DNA of 40,819 nt from RYN-428 sp035551995 (GCA_035551995.1 DASZME010000091.1:1-40819); one strand, 5' to 3'; shown: positions 8,236 through 16,463, counted from the stretch's first letter. The notes: generated by a model not told the origin, from the sequence alone. Program-made: numbers and translations.

Positions 8236-10638
8236 TCATTGGTCGGCGTCGGATTTCTTTTTCTTCTTGAGCTTCCCGAGTATGTCGCCGAGCGGATTGT
8301 CGTTCCTGGGCTGATCCCCGTCGGCGCCGTTTTTGGATTTGTCGCCCTTGTTGAAGATGCCTTTAAGCAAGTCATCGGGATCGACGTTGAAGTTTTTCTT
8401 GATCGCTTCTTTAACGTCAAAGCCGGGCTTATTGGCCGGGCCGGTGAGCGGCAGCTTAATCGCGTCGCCGACGCCGGGAAGAGATTTTACGCCAAACGTG
8501 GCGAAGGGAAGGTTCAGCGTCATGTCGATCATGCGGGTTTTCATGACGACGCTGCCGTCAAGGCCGAGGGAGCGGTTGTGCTCCGAGAGATTGATGACCA
8601 TCTTTTCGGTGGTGATTCCGCGGGCCATGTGGACGTTGAGGGGATTGAGGTTGCCCTGCAGGCTCTTGACCGCGACCTTTTTGCCGCCAAACGATATCGC
8701 GTCGGCGATCTTGCTGATGGTGGGATTGCCAAGCTGAATCCGGCTGACCGTCATCGTCAGATCAAGCACGCCCACGTTGGCGGAACTTTGCTCGAGAAGC
8801 GAATCATCGGTCGGCACGGCGTCGCAGACATTGATGATCAGCGTGAGAAGACCGGCGGCGCTGTCGGCGTCGATCATCAAGGGATTGTTGACGTAGTCGC
8901 CGATCATCGACGCCAGTTGCTTGTTCAGGCTGACGTTCTCAAGCAGCTTTGTGCCGGGCGGCATGGTGACGCTGGTATGCGGATCGGAAAGATTGACCAT
9001 CACGCCGGCAAGATTCAGCGTTCCGTCATTCAAGGCGGCCGGGGGCGGAAGATTTTGCCCGGCCGGTTTGTCCGCGTAAGCGACGCTCAATTTCCCGCCG
9101 GCCAGCGCGAACGGAAAAATAAAATTCTTGAGCGCGATACCTTCGCCGTCGAACAAGTCGAGCTGAATTTCGCCGCCGGCGGTGACGTGGGCGATGGCTT
9201 TATGGTAATCGGCGTCGTCGGGATAATCGCCGCCGAGGGTGATGCGTTTGGTGTAATTGCCGGCGACCTGCGCGTCTTTGAGCTTGGCCTGCTGCTCGGG
9301 CGAGAGGAGCGGGAGGATCGCTTTCCATAATCTTGCCGCGTTGTATGCCAGATCGACCGTGAGATTCTGCATTTTCCGCGAGCGCATCAGATCGGCGACC
9401 GACCCGTTCAGCGTAACGCTGCTTTCGGCGGCGCTGACCGCGAGATGGTCGAACGTGATGGCGCCGACCTGGTCGACGAGCGACGCCGACCCGGCGGCGC
9501 CGGTGGCGGCGGGCACGAAAATCGCCCCGTGCAGCGTGACCGCGCCGATCGGATCCGGCACGCCGCCGCTGCTCAAGATCACGTTACTCGCGTCGATCGA
9601 GGGCGTGATGACCAATCGCCCCTCTTTATCGCGGCCAATCGCCAGCGACGCGGAGAGGGCGCCTTTTTCGATCTTGATCGGCGTTGGCGCATTTTTGGCC
9701 GCGATCGCGGCGTTCGGCGCCGGCGAAATCATGCCCATCGCCGCCGCAAGGTCGATGCCGGTAATCGCCACTTTTTGTTCCACGTCGAACGCGCCGAGGC
9801 GAGAAAAATCGACCAGCCTGTTGTTCTTCGCCAACTGAAAATGCCCGTCGGCGGAAATCGTCCCGGACACGCCCCCGCCGGAATCGACGGCGATCTCCAG
9901 CGAGTCGACGATCGGATCGTTGATGCTCGGAATTTTCACGCTTCCCGCGATCGACGTGAACTGAAGCACCTGCTGCCGGGGCTGGCGGGTTTGGGCATCC
10001 GTCGAATCGGTCTGAAACGTGCCCCGGCAATCCGTCAATTGCAACTCACCGTCCACCGCAGGCAGTTTCGACGGCTCGGTCGATTTTTCATGTTCCTTTT
10101 TTCGCTCGCTCTTCTCCTGTTTATCGGTTTGCGACTTGGATCGTGAAGTCTTGGCGAGCTTATCGAAATTCAGCGACCCATCGGGAAACCGCTCGGCAAA
10201 AAAATCCAGCCCTTCCACGACCGTCTTGCCGAGATGGATCTGTCCGCGCGTGGCGCCGACCAGCGACAGCTTCGTGCTGAAATGCGGAAGCTGGAGGATC
10301 TGCCGGTTGGCGTCGTCGAATACTTTCATGCCATCGACGCGGATTCCGCTGGTCCACCCGAGCGACCAGTCCGCGATGACGACATGACCGTTGAGATTGT
10401 CATTGATCAACCCGACCGCCAACGAACGTCCGGCGCCGGTGCTGAGGAGCGTGGGAGCCAGACCCACGACGATCAACAAGACTGCGACCAACGCCAGGAT
10501 CCCCACCACGATCCTGCGCACCCAACGCGATTTGCGCTTCGGCGGAAGCTGCGGCGGTTTGAGGCCGTCGGCGGCGTTTGGGCCTGACGCTTTGGAGGGA
10601 TTTGACGCCGAGATGTCGCCTGAATTTTCCTGGGTCAT
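8236..10638 (-). CDS. AsmA-like membrane-anchored protein
   Basis: An 800-residue protein with a Pro/Lys-rich cytoplasmic tail, one membrane helix at about 41-63 and a long soluble region. The layout and the repeated short beta-strand pattern (VDGMKVFDD, LEGxL-like repeats, then a C-terminal GGKKVAVKSLQGNLNP and LPGVGDAIKLPLTGP) fit the AsmA/TamB-like superfamily. Members of that family bridge the inner and outer membranes and affect lipid transport or outer-membrane assembly. A charged Lys/Glu/Ser segment at about 165-195 interrupts the fold, and the protein ends in a KLKKKKK tail. Such lysine-rich C-termini are uncommon in AsmA relatives and could bind nucleic acid or anionic lipid; that is inference. 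ATG at 10638. It points the same way as the small secreted protein upstream, with a 45-bp gap. Confidence 0.75.
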   Translation of the reverse strand: MTQENSGDISASNPSKASGPNAADGLKPPQLPPKRKSRWVRRIVVGILALVAVLLIVVGLAPTLLSTGAGRSLAVGLINDNLNGHVVIADWSLGWTSGIRVDGMKVFDDANRQILQLPHFSTKLSLVGATRGQIHLGKTVVEGLDFFAERFPDGSLNFDKLAKTSRSKSQTDKQEKSERKKEHEKSTEPSKLPAVDGELQLTDCRGTFQTDSTDAQTRQPRQQVLQFTSIAGSVKIPSINDPIVDSLEIAVDSGGGVSGTISADGHFQLAKNNRLVDFSRLGAFDVEQKVAITGIDLAAAMGMISPAPNAAIAAKNAPTPIKIEKGALSASLAIGRDKEGRLVITPSIDASNVILSSGGVPDPIGAVTLHGAIFVPAATGAAGSASLVDQVGAITFDHLAVSAAESSVTLNGSVADLMRSRKMQNLTVDLAYNAARLWKAILPLLSPEQQAKLKDAQVAGNYTKRITLGGDYPDDADYHKAIAHVTAGGEIQLDLFDGEGIALKNFIFPFALAGGKLSVAYADKPAGQNLPPPAALNDGTLNLAGVMVNLSDPHTSVTMPPGTKLLENVSLNKQLASMIGDYVNNPLMIDADSAAGLLTLIINVCDAVPTDDSLLEQSSANVGVLDLTMTVSRIQLGNPTISKIADAISFGGKKVAVKSLQGNLNPLNVHMARGITTEKMVINLSEHNRSLGLDGSVVMKTRMIDMTLNLPFATFGVKSLPGVGDAIKLPLTGPANKPGFDVKEAIKKNFNVDPDDLLKGIFNKGDKSKNGADGDQPRNDNPLGDILGKLKKKKKSDADQ

Positions 10639-10683
10639 GGGTTGGCTATGTTTGATTAGGTGAAGCGACCGTCCGGCGGCGCT

Positions 10684-11121
10684 TTAGTTTTTAAGCCGGC
10701 TGACGCGCGTCATGCCGTCATGATGTAACAGCGACGCCTGAGATTTGGCGTAACGAAGTATTTCCGATGGGCTGGTGCGAACGGCGGTGGCCGGATTATT
10801 GCCGGCCCGCGACCCATCCACTCCGGTATTGACCGGCGGGAGCGGGCGTGGATCTCCTACGAAACCCAGGGCCGGACCGTTTTGAAACGTGAAGTTGTTC
10901 AGGGCGAGCAAAGCCGAATTGGTGGGACGGGCGTTTATCGTGACGTATTTCCGATCCGCCGACACAACCGCCTGGGCGTCGAGAATCGCGCCGGTGTTGA
11001 CCACGCTGATCTCCGGCGTAAAGGCGTTGGCGCCAGGAAAGAAAAAGGGAACCTGCGCGCGAGCGGATTGGGTTATTCCGAGAAAAACGATAATACCGGC
11101 GGCGATTGGCAGGCGAAACAT
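10684..11121 (-). CDS. Small secreted protein resembling the C-terminal region of secretins
   Basis: A 145-residue product with a clear signal peptide (hydrophobic core IAAGIIVFLGI, cleavage predicted after ARA at residue 22). The mature part contains VVNTGAILDAQAVVSADRKY followed by VTINARP. This resembles the pattern GxxLDVxPxVSADRRYVT found in type II/IV secretin-like proteins and in planctomycete relatives of them. There is no complete secretin domain: it is too short and lacks the pore region. It may be an exported regulator or a remnant of a larger family. It precedes the AsmA-like gene on the same strand by 45 bp, so co-transcription is possible. ATG at 11121. Confidence 0.6.
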   Translation of the reverse strand: MFRLPIAAGIIVFLGITQSARAQVPFFFPGANAFTPEISVVNTGAILDAQAVVSADRKYVTINARPTNSALLALNNFTFQNGPALGFVGDPRPLPPVNTGVDGSRAGNNPATAVRTSPSEILRYAKSQASLLHHDGMTRVSRLKN

Positions 11122-11292
11122 GCGCGCTCCGAAAGACTTTAAAACCGCGATCGGGCATTATATGCCCGCCGCGCCGGCGAACCATACTTGAAACTTCCCG
11201 GCGGCGGTCCTTTTCGTTTGGGCGTAATCCCGATAAACTTTTCCGACTCTATCGCCGATGTGATGCCAGTATAGTGTGGACCGGACCAATAC

Positions 11293-12357
11293 ATGACACA
11301 AACGACTTCATCGAATACTCCCGAAGCAGGCGCCAAGCGTGCGTTGATCACCGGAATCACCGGTCAGGACGGCTCTTATCTGGCCGAGCTGTTGCTCGCC
11401 AAGGGGTATGAGGTGCACGGCATTGTCCGCCGAAGCAGTTCGTTCAACACGGCTCGGATCGAACATTTGTACGTCGATCCGCATACGCCGAGCCCCCGGA
11501 TATTTTTGCATTATGGGGATTTAGTGGACGGGACCGGATTGCGCGAGGTTCTTTCGCGGGTGAAGCCGCATGAAATTTACAATCTGGGCGCCCAGTCTCA
11601 CGTGCGCGTGAGTTTCGATCAGCCGGTCTACACGGTGCAGACCGACGCGCTGGGAACGATCAATCTGCTCGAAGCGATTCGCGATACTGGATTAAACATC
11701 CGTTTTTATCAGGCGTCGAGCAGTGAAATGTATGGGAAGGTGGTTGAAACGCCGCAGACGGAAAAGACGCCGTTTCATCCGCGCAGCCCGTATGCGTGCG
11801 CGAAGGTATACAGCTTTTGGCAGACCGTGAACTATCGCGAAGCGTACGGCATGTTCACGGTGAACGGCATTCTCTTCAACCATGAAAGCCCTCGCCGGGG
11901 CGAAACGTTCGTCACGCGAAAGATCACGCGCGCCGCCACCCGCATCAAGGAAGGTCTGCAAAAGAAGCTTTATCTCGGCAACCTCGACGCCAAGCGCGAC
12001 TGGGGATTCGCCGGCGACTACGTCGAGGCGATGTGGATGATGCTTCAGCATGACCGAGCCGACGATTACGTCGTTTCGACCGGCGAAACGCATTCGGTCC
12101 GTGAGTTTCTCGACGAAGTATTTGGAATCCTCAAACTCGACTGGAAGCAATATGTGGATGTCGATCCACGCTACTTTCGGCCGGCCGAGGTGGATTTACT
12201 GCTTGGAGACGCGACCAAGGCCTATAAAGACCTCGGCTGGAAGCCGAAGGTGACGTTTAAACAACTGGCTAAAATGATGACCGAATCGGATTGGGCGTTG
12301 GCCCGGCGCGAACGGGCGATCGCCGAACACGATAAAGCGCAGGCTGGTGGATTGTGA
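11293..12357 (+). CDS. gmd: GDP-mannose 4,6-dehydratase
   Basis: A 354-residue short-chain dehydrogenase/reductase that converts GDP-D-mannose to GDP-4-keto-6-deoxy-D-mannose, the first committed step to GDP-L-fucose and GDP-D-rhamnose. Visible motifs are the NADP-binding GITGQDGSYL at residues 21-30, SSSEMYG with the catalytic acid Glu145, the Tyr167-Ala-Cys-Ala-Lys171 active-site pair, and NHESPRRGETFVTRKI, which is diagnostic of Gmd. The length matches bacterial Gmd with a short extra N-terminus. Most Gmd enzymes have SPYAAAK; here the third residue is Cys, a mild change. It is the first gene of the GDP-sugar block, and GDP-L-fucose synthase follows 203 bp later. Confidence 0.96.
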   Translation: MTQTTSSNTPEAGAKRALITGITGQDGSYLAELLLAKGYEVHGIVRRSSSFNTARIEHLYVDPHTPSPRIFLHYGDLVDGTGLREVLSRVKPHEIYNLGAQSHVRVSFDQPVYTVQTDALGTINLLEAIRDTGLNIRFYQASSSEMYGKVVETPQTEKTPFHPRSPYACAKVYSFWQTVNYREAYGMFTVNGILFNHESPRRGETFVTRKITRAATRIKEGLQKKLYLGNLDAKRDWGFAGDYVEAMWMMLQHDRADDYVVSTGETHSVREFLDEVFGILKLDWKQYVDVDPRYFRPAEVDLLLGDATKAYKDLGWKPKVTFKQLAKMMTESDWALARRERAIAEHDKAQAGGL

Positions 12358-12414
12358 GATCTGAAATTTGAAATTTGGCTAATCGGAAACGGGAGCATCA
12401 AATCACTCGTAACA

Positions 12415-12464
12415 CAGCGGTCTCCGCTATGAATTTGCCGACCGCTGACACAGGTACGCCTGTG
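12415..12464. repeat. Pair of inverted repeats between gmd and fucose synthase
   Basis: CAGCGGTC at 12415-12422 pairs perfectly with GACCGCTG at 12440-12447. Immediately after it, CACAGG-TACG-CCTGTG forms a second perfect hairpin at 12449-12464. The context (ACACAGCGGTCTCCGC, then ACACAGGTACGCCTGTGCTAC) resembles widespread bacterial intergenic repeats whose text reads ACACAGGC...GCCTGTGCTAC. With no T tract it could be a decayed repeat or a transcript-processing signal between co-directional genes. Confidence 0.5.
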
Positions 12465-12560
12465 CTACGAATGTAACAGCCGCTGGTTTTCGTGCGGTCG
12501 TCGCGGATCATTCTCGCAATTTTTTCGGGTTTTGATGTTTCGGATTTCGTGCGGCCAATA

Positions 12561-13511
12561 ATGAATCAATCTATGACAATCGCTTCCACCGATCGCATTC
12601 TGATCACTGGCGGGGCCGGGTTTCTTGGCGGATTTGTCGTCGAGAAATTGAAGGCCCGCGGGTATCGCGACATCATCATCCCCCGCCGCCGCGAATATGA
12701 TCTGACGCGCGAAGCGGACGTCGAACGCCTGTATGGCGATTTTGCGCCGGCGGTCGTGCTTCATCTGGCGGCGGAAGTCGGAGGCATCGGCGCCAATCGG
12801 GAAAATCCGGGTCGATTTTTCTTCGCCAACGCCGCCATGGGGCTTCATCTAATCGAAGGGGCGCGAAAGAACAAACTGAAAAAATTCGTCCAGGTCGGCA
12901 CCATCTGCGCCTATCCGAATCTGACGCCGGTGCCGTTTCAGGAATCGGAAATCTGGAACGGCTATCCCGAAGTCACCAACGCGCCGTACGGCATCGCCAA
13001 GAAGGCGCTGCTTGTCATGTGCCAGGCGTATCGCCAGCAGTATGGGCTGAATGCGATTTACCTGTTGCCGGTGAATTTGTATGGGCCGCGCGATAATTTT
13101 GACTTGCAATCCTCGCACGTCATTCCCGCCTTGATCCGAAAGTGCATCGAAGCGAAAAGGCGCGGGGACAAATCGATCACCGCCTGGGGCACGGGATCGG
13201 CCAGCCGGGAGTTCCTGTACGCCGATGATTGCGCCGAGGGGCTGGTTTTGGCGATGGAGAAATACGATGGCGCCGACCCGGTGAATCTCGGCAGCGGCCG
13301 TGAGATCAGTATCCGCGATCTGACGAACCTGGTCGCGCGGTTATCGGGCTTCAGCGGCGAGATTATCTGGGACGCCAGTAAGCCCGATGGTCAGCCGCGA
13401 CGTTGTCTTGACACCACGCGCGCCCGCGAGAAATTCGGGTTTGCCGCGAGCACGCCGCTGGAAGAGGGGCTGAAGAAGACCATCGTTTGGTACGAATCGC
13501 AGTCCGCGTAG
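12561..13511 (+). CDS. fcl: GDP-L-fucose synthase (GDP-4-keto-6-deoxymannose epimerase/reductase)
   Basis: A 316-residue short-chain dehydrogenase that performs the 3,5-epimerisation and 4-reduction following Gmd to give GDP-L-fucose. It has the Gly motif GGAGFLG at 17-23, LAAEVGGIGANRENPGRF (typical of the family), VGTICAYP with the conserved Cys116, the Tyr143-Gly-Ile-Ala-Lys147 catalytic pair, and NLYGPRDNFD. The Ser usually at the position of E. coli Ser107 is Thr114. The frame is open upstream to a GTG at 12492, but homology begins at the ATG at 12561 (or 12573). It lies directly downstream of gmd on the same strand, as expected for a GDP-fucose pathway. Confidence 0.93.
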   Translation: MNQSMTIASTDRILITGGAGFLGGFVVEKLKARGYRDIIIPRRREYDLTREADVERLYGDFAPAVVLHLAAEVGGIGANRENPGRFFFANAAMGLHLIEGARKNKLKKFVQVGTICAYPNLTPVPFQESEIWNGYPEVTNAPYGIAKKALLVMCQAYRQQYGLNAIYLLPVNLYGPRDNFDLQSSHVIPALIRKCIEAKRRGDKSITAWGTGSASREFLYADDCAEGLVLAMEKYDGADPVNLGSGREISIRDLTNLVARLSGFSGEIIWDASKPDGQPRRCLDTTRAREKFGFAASTPLEEGLKKTIVWYESQSA

Positions 13512-13626
13512 TCCATAATACAAGCCGCTTATTTCCTCGTGTGGCGACAAGATTTTTTCAGGCCTTGGCTTCGGATTGAAGTGAATGTCATGGTGAAGAG
13601 GACGAATTTCCTTTCCCATCCATGTC

Positions 13627-13662
13627 AATCCGTGTAATCCGTGTAATCCGTGTAATCCGTGG
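13627..13662. repeat. Four tandem copies of a 9-bp unit
   Basis: AATCCGTGT is repeated three times and followed by AATCCGTGG, filling 13627-13662 in the 286-bp gap before the epimerase gene. A related ATCCGTGG occurs at about 14886-14893 after the same gene (GCGAAATCCGTGGCTAAA). This kind of text is known as a loosely conserved dispersed intergenic repeat in several bacterial phyla. The rest of the 13512-13797 gap shows no gene. Confidence 0.8.
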
Positions 13663-13784
13663 TTCGGGTTTTGCGGTCGGAGGTCGCGCCGGGTTTTCCG
13701 TAATTTCTTATTCGTGCGGGGGTCGTTTTTTTCCGATCTTCTTGACGTGCCGACGTCGTATTACATACTGACGTAGGCGTTTGT

Positions 13785-13788
13785 GGAG
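13785..13788 (+). promoter_or_regulatory. Ribosome binding site deciding the epimerase start
   Basis: GGAG at 13785-13788 lies nine bases before ATG 13798. A GTG at 13783 is in the same frame but would place this site inside the coding region, so 13798 is preferred. Confidence 0.55.
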
Positions 13789-13797
13789 CGAGATAAA

Positions 13798-14820
13798 ATG
13801 AAGACGAAAACAGCGGTCATTTGCGGCGGCGGCGGATTTATCGGCGGCCATCTGGTGGGCGAGCTTTTGAATCAGGGAATTTCCGTCCGGTGCGTGGACG
13901 TCAAGCCGCTGGACGACTGGTATCAGGTGCATCCCGACGCCGACAATGTGGTGGCCGACCTGAATCTTCGCGACGCCGCCTTTGACGCCTGCCGCGGGAT
14001 GGAAACGGTCTACAACCTCGCCTGCAACATGGGCGGCATGGGTTTCATCGAGAAAAACAAAGGGCTGTGCATGATCAGCGTGCTGATCAACACACACCTT
14101 TTGATGGCCGCGCAAAAGCACGGCGCCGGCAGGTTCTTCTATGCCTCCAGCGCCTGCGTCTACAACGGCGAAAAGCAAACCAGCAAAACCACCGACGTGT
14201 TCCTCAAAGAAGAAGACGCTTACCCCGCCATGCCCGAAGACGGTTACGGCTGGGAAAAACTTTTCAGCGAACGCATGTGCCGCCACTTCCGCGAAGATTT
14301 CGGCGTGGAAGCGCGGGTCGCTCGATTCCATAACGTCTACGGCCCCGAAGGCACCTTCGAAGGCGGGCGCGAAAAAGCGCCCGCGGCCATCTGCCGAAAA
14401 GTGATCCATGCCAAACTGAGCGGCGATCACAACATCGAAATCTGGGGCGATGGAAAACAAACGCGCTCGTTTATGTACATCTCCGATTGCCTGAAAGGAA
14501 TTCAGGCGATCACGAACAGCGATATTCTTGAGCCGATCAATCTGGGATCGTCCGAAGGGGTCAGCATCAACCGCCTTGTGGACATCGTGGAAGACATCGC
14601 CGGCATCAAGCTCAAGCGCAGCTACAACCTCGACGCGCCCAAAGGCGTCAATGGCCGAAACAGCGACAATACGCTCATCAAAAAACTTCTCGACTGGGAA
14701 CCGGACACCAAGCTTCGCGTCGGCATGGAGAAAACATACCGCTGGATTCATGACCAGATGGCGGCACGGTATTCCGCGAAATCGCACCAGTCGAAACAGG
14801 TCGTCGCTATCGGGGCCTGA
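13798..14820 (+). CDS. GDP-mannose 3,5-epimerase-like SDR enzyme
   Basis: A 340-residue NAD-dependent epimerase whose motifs match plant GDP-mannose 3,5-epimerase better than UDP-sugar epimerases. It has the Rossmann GGGGFIGG, NMGGMGFI, SSACVY with Cys120, DGYGWEK with Tyr150/Lys154, RFHNVYGPEGTFEGG, then REKAPAA with Lys193, WGDGKQTRSF, and GVNGRNSDN. In the plant enzyme the Cys and Lys equivalent to 120 and 193 act as the acid/base pair, and their spacing is preserved here within one residue (from memory). The reaction would convert GDP-D-mannose to GDP-L-galactose or GDP-L-gulose. It follows gmd and fcl on the same strand, so three GDP-mannose-derived sugars could feed one glycan. Confidence 0.85.
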   Translation: MKTKTAVICGGGGFIGGHLVGELLNQGISVRCVDVKPLDDWYQVHPDADNVVADLNLRDAAFDACRGMETVYNLACNMGGMGFIEKNKGLCMISVLINTHLLMAAQKHGAGRFFYASSACVYNGEKQTSKTTDVFLKEEDAYPAMPEDGYGWEKLFSERMCRHFREDFGVEARVARFHNVYGPEGTFEGGREKAPAAICRKVIHAKLSGDHNIEIWGDGKQTRSFMYISDCLKGIQAITNSDILEPINLGSSEGVSINRLVDIVEDIAGIKLKRSYNLDAPKGVNGRNSDNTLIKKLLDWEPDTKLRVGMEKTYRWIHDQMAARYSAKSHQSKQVVAIGA

Positions 14821-14933
14821 TGGATCAATCGGATAAATTGCGAAATTACAAGATCGATTTTGTCTTATCCTCGCTTGTCCGCGAAATCCGTGGCTAAAAT
14901 CTCGATCGCCGACGCGCCGCCGACGGTGATGAT

Positions 14934-16463
14934 GTGAAATGCGATCCGCCGACGAGTGGCGCACGGCGCCGTATGGAAGATGCCGACGATGAGAACGCCC
15001 GCGTGACATTAATTCGTTCCATTGCCGCAAGCAGGCGCCGCAAAACCTTGCTCATCCTGAGCCAGACTTTCATTCCCGACCCCGCTTCGGTCGGACAGCA
15101 CATGGCCGATGTCGCGTTCGAGATGGCGCGGCGCGGCTATCGCGTTCGCGTCTACACCTCCGCGCGCGGCTACGAAGACGCCCGCGTCAAATATCCGCCA
15201 CGAGAATACATCGACGGCGTGGAGATCCGCCGACTTCCTTTCGGCTCGTTCGGCAAAAAATCGCTGCTCCTCCGCGTGCTCGGCACGGCGTTGTTTCAAT
15301 TCCAAAGCCTGCTCGTCGGCCTCACAATCCCCCGCGTTGACGGCGTTTTTTTCAGCACCTCGCCGCCGTTGATCGGCGTGGTCGCGACCCTTATCGGGTT
15401 CTTCCGCAACGTGCCGATCGCCTACTGGGCCATGGACCTTAATCCCGATCAACTCATCGCCCTCGGGAAGATTAAACCCACCAGCCTCGCGGCCCATTTT
15501 CTGGAAGGCGCCAATCGACTTATCCTGCGCCGCGCTTCGCTGGTCGTCGCGCTGGATCGATTCATGGCCGAGCGTCTTGCCGGCCCAGGGCGATCGCTTT
15601 TGAAGGTTCGCCGCTCCGGTTCCCTTTCCCGGTATGCCGGGGGAGGGTTGGGGTGGGGGCTTCCTCGACGGTTTCGCAAACGGCCCCCGCCTCATCCCTC
15701 CCCCGGCGTACCGGGGGAGGGGGTAAGAGGGCCAAAAGCGATTGCCCTGCTTGCCGGCCGGGTCGATCTTCGGCACAAGATGCTGGTCATGCCCCCCTGG
15801 CCTCACGAAAGCCACATCGACGCCGACAGCCACGTCGGCGCCGAGACGAATCCGTTTCGTATCCGTCACGGACTGGACGGAAAGTTCGTCGTCATGTACA
15901 GCGGAAACCACAGTGCCGCCAATCCGCTGACGACCTTGCTCGACGCCGCCGTCGCGCTCAAAGACGATCCCCGCGTTCGCTTCCTGATGGTGGGCGGCGG
16001 CGCCGGAAAACAGGAGGTCGAAGCGGCGATCCGGGACCATGATTTAGCCAACCTGAAATCACTCCCCTACCAGCCGCTTTCCGAATTGAAATATTCTCTT
16101 TCGGCGGCCGACCTGCACGTCGTCACCCTTGGGCCGGAAATGGTGGGGATTGTACATCCTTGCAAGATATATGGCGCCATGACGGTTGGAAGGCCGATCC
16201 TCTACTTCGGGCCCCGTCCGTCTCATATCACCGATTTGCTGAACAGCCACCGCTTTGGCGTCTGCATCGACCATGGCGATGTTCCCGGCGCCGTCGCGGC
16301 GATCCAAAAATTCGCCCAGGCGTCATCGGACGATTTAAATCAAATGGGGAGCGAAGCGCTAAAGGTGTTGCGAGAATCGTTCAGTCAAAACATTCTCCAG
16401 TCGCGATTCTGCGATCACGTCGAAGACGCGTTATTCCCTGTCGCGGCAGTCGACGTATCGTGA
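14934..16463 (+). CDS. GT4 family glycosyltransferase carrying an in-frame MITE insert
   Basis: A 509-residue GT-B enzyme of the WcaI-like GT4 type. The N-terminal domain has SQTFIPDPASVGQHMADV and AYWAMDLNPDQLIALG; the C-terminal domain has PPWPHESH, VVMYSGNHS and the donor-site region VHPCKIYGAMTVGRPIL. It would add a sugar to a lipid-linked intermediate at the membrane and follows the GDP-sugar genes. Residues 218-275 do not belong to the family: they are encoded by the 164-bp element at 15586-15749 plus one copy of its 10-bp target duplication, visible in the protein as a repeated Leu-Ala-Gly (215-217 and 273-275). Without it the protein is 451 residues and reads RFMAERLAGRVDLRHKM. The insert lies in the linker between the two domains, so activity may survive. 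ATG 14934 is used; ATG 14973 is possible. Confidence 0.85.
   Translation: MKCDPPTSGARRRMEDADDENARVTLIRSIAASRRRKTLLILSQTFIPDPASVGQHMADVAFEMARRGYRVRVYTSARGYEDARVKYPPREYIDGVEIRRLPFGSFGKKSLLLRVLGTALFQFQSLLVGLTIPRVDGVFFSTSPPLIGVVATLIGFFRNVPIAYWAMDLNPDQLIALGKIKPTSLAAHFLEGANRLILRRASLVVALDRFMAERLAGPGRSLLKVRRSGSLSRYAGGGLGWGLPRRFRKRPPPHPSPGVPGEGVRGPKAIALLAGRVDLRHKMLVMPPWPHESHIDADSHVGAETNPFRIRHGLDGKFVVMYSGNHSAANPLTTLLDAAVALKDDPRVRFLMVGGGAGKQEVEAAIRDHDLANLKSLPYQPLSELKYSLSAADLHVVTLGPEMVGIVHPCKIYGAMTVGRPILYFGPRPSHITDLLNSHRFGVCIDHGDVPGAVAAIQKFAQASSDDLNQMGSEALKVLRESFSQNILQSRFCDHVEDALFPVAAVDVS
15576..15585. repeat. Left 10-bp target-site duplication
   Basis: CTTGCCGGCC abuts the left end of the MITE and is repeated exactly at 15750-15759, abutting the right end. 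A perfect 10-bp direct repeat immediately flanking inverted ends is the footprint of a DDE transposase insertion. Confidence 0.9.
15586..15749. mobile_element. MITE-like element inserted in the glycosyltransferase gene
   Basis: A 164-bp non-autonomous element. The left end CAGGGCGATCGCTTTT (15586-15601) and the right end (15734-15749), read in reverse complement as CAGGGCAATCGCTTTT, match at 15 of 16 bases. Further in, 33-nt arms at 15628-15660 and 15683-15715 pair with about four mismatches around a 22-nt centre. Each arm contains its own small palindrome (CCGG-TATG-CCGG on the left, CCCCCGG-CGTA-CCGGGGG on the right). It is flanked by the perfect 10-bp duplication. From memory, CAGGG ends with 8-10 bp duplications are characteristic of ISAs1-family insertion sequences, so the element was probably mobilised by such a transposase. 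It encodes no protein of its own and is open in the glycosyltransferase frame and in at least one frame on the other strand. Confidence 0.92.
15750..15759. repeat. Right 10-bp target-site duplication
   Basis: An exact copy of CTTGCCGGCC at 15576-15585. The two copies are 174 bp apart, a multiple of three, which keeps the host gene in frame. Confidence 0.9.

Noticed and set aside
8239..9330. Plus-strand open frame opposite the AsmA-like gene
   Set aside because: Shadow frame with no start signal and no recognisable domain.
13708..15030. Minus-strand open frame of 440 codons opposite the epimerase
   Set aside because: The epimerase motifs on the plus strand are decisive; this frame has no domain and overlaps two genes.
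15009..16040. Minus-strand open frame through the glycosyltransferase and the MITE
   Set aside because: No domain outside the MITE-encoded Pro-rich text. It is open because of base composition, though it shows that the MITE is stop-free on both strands.
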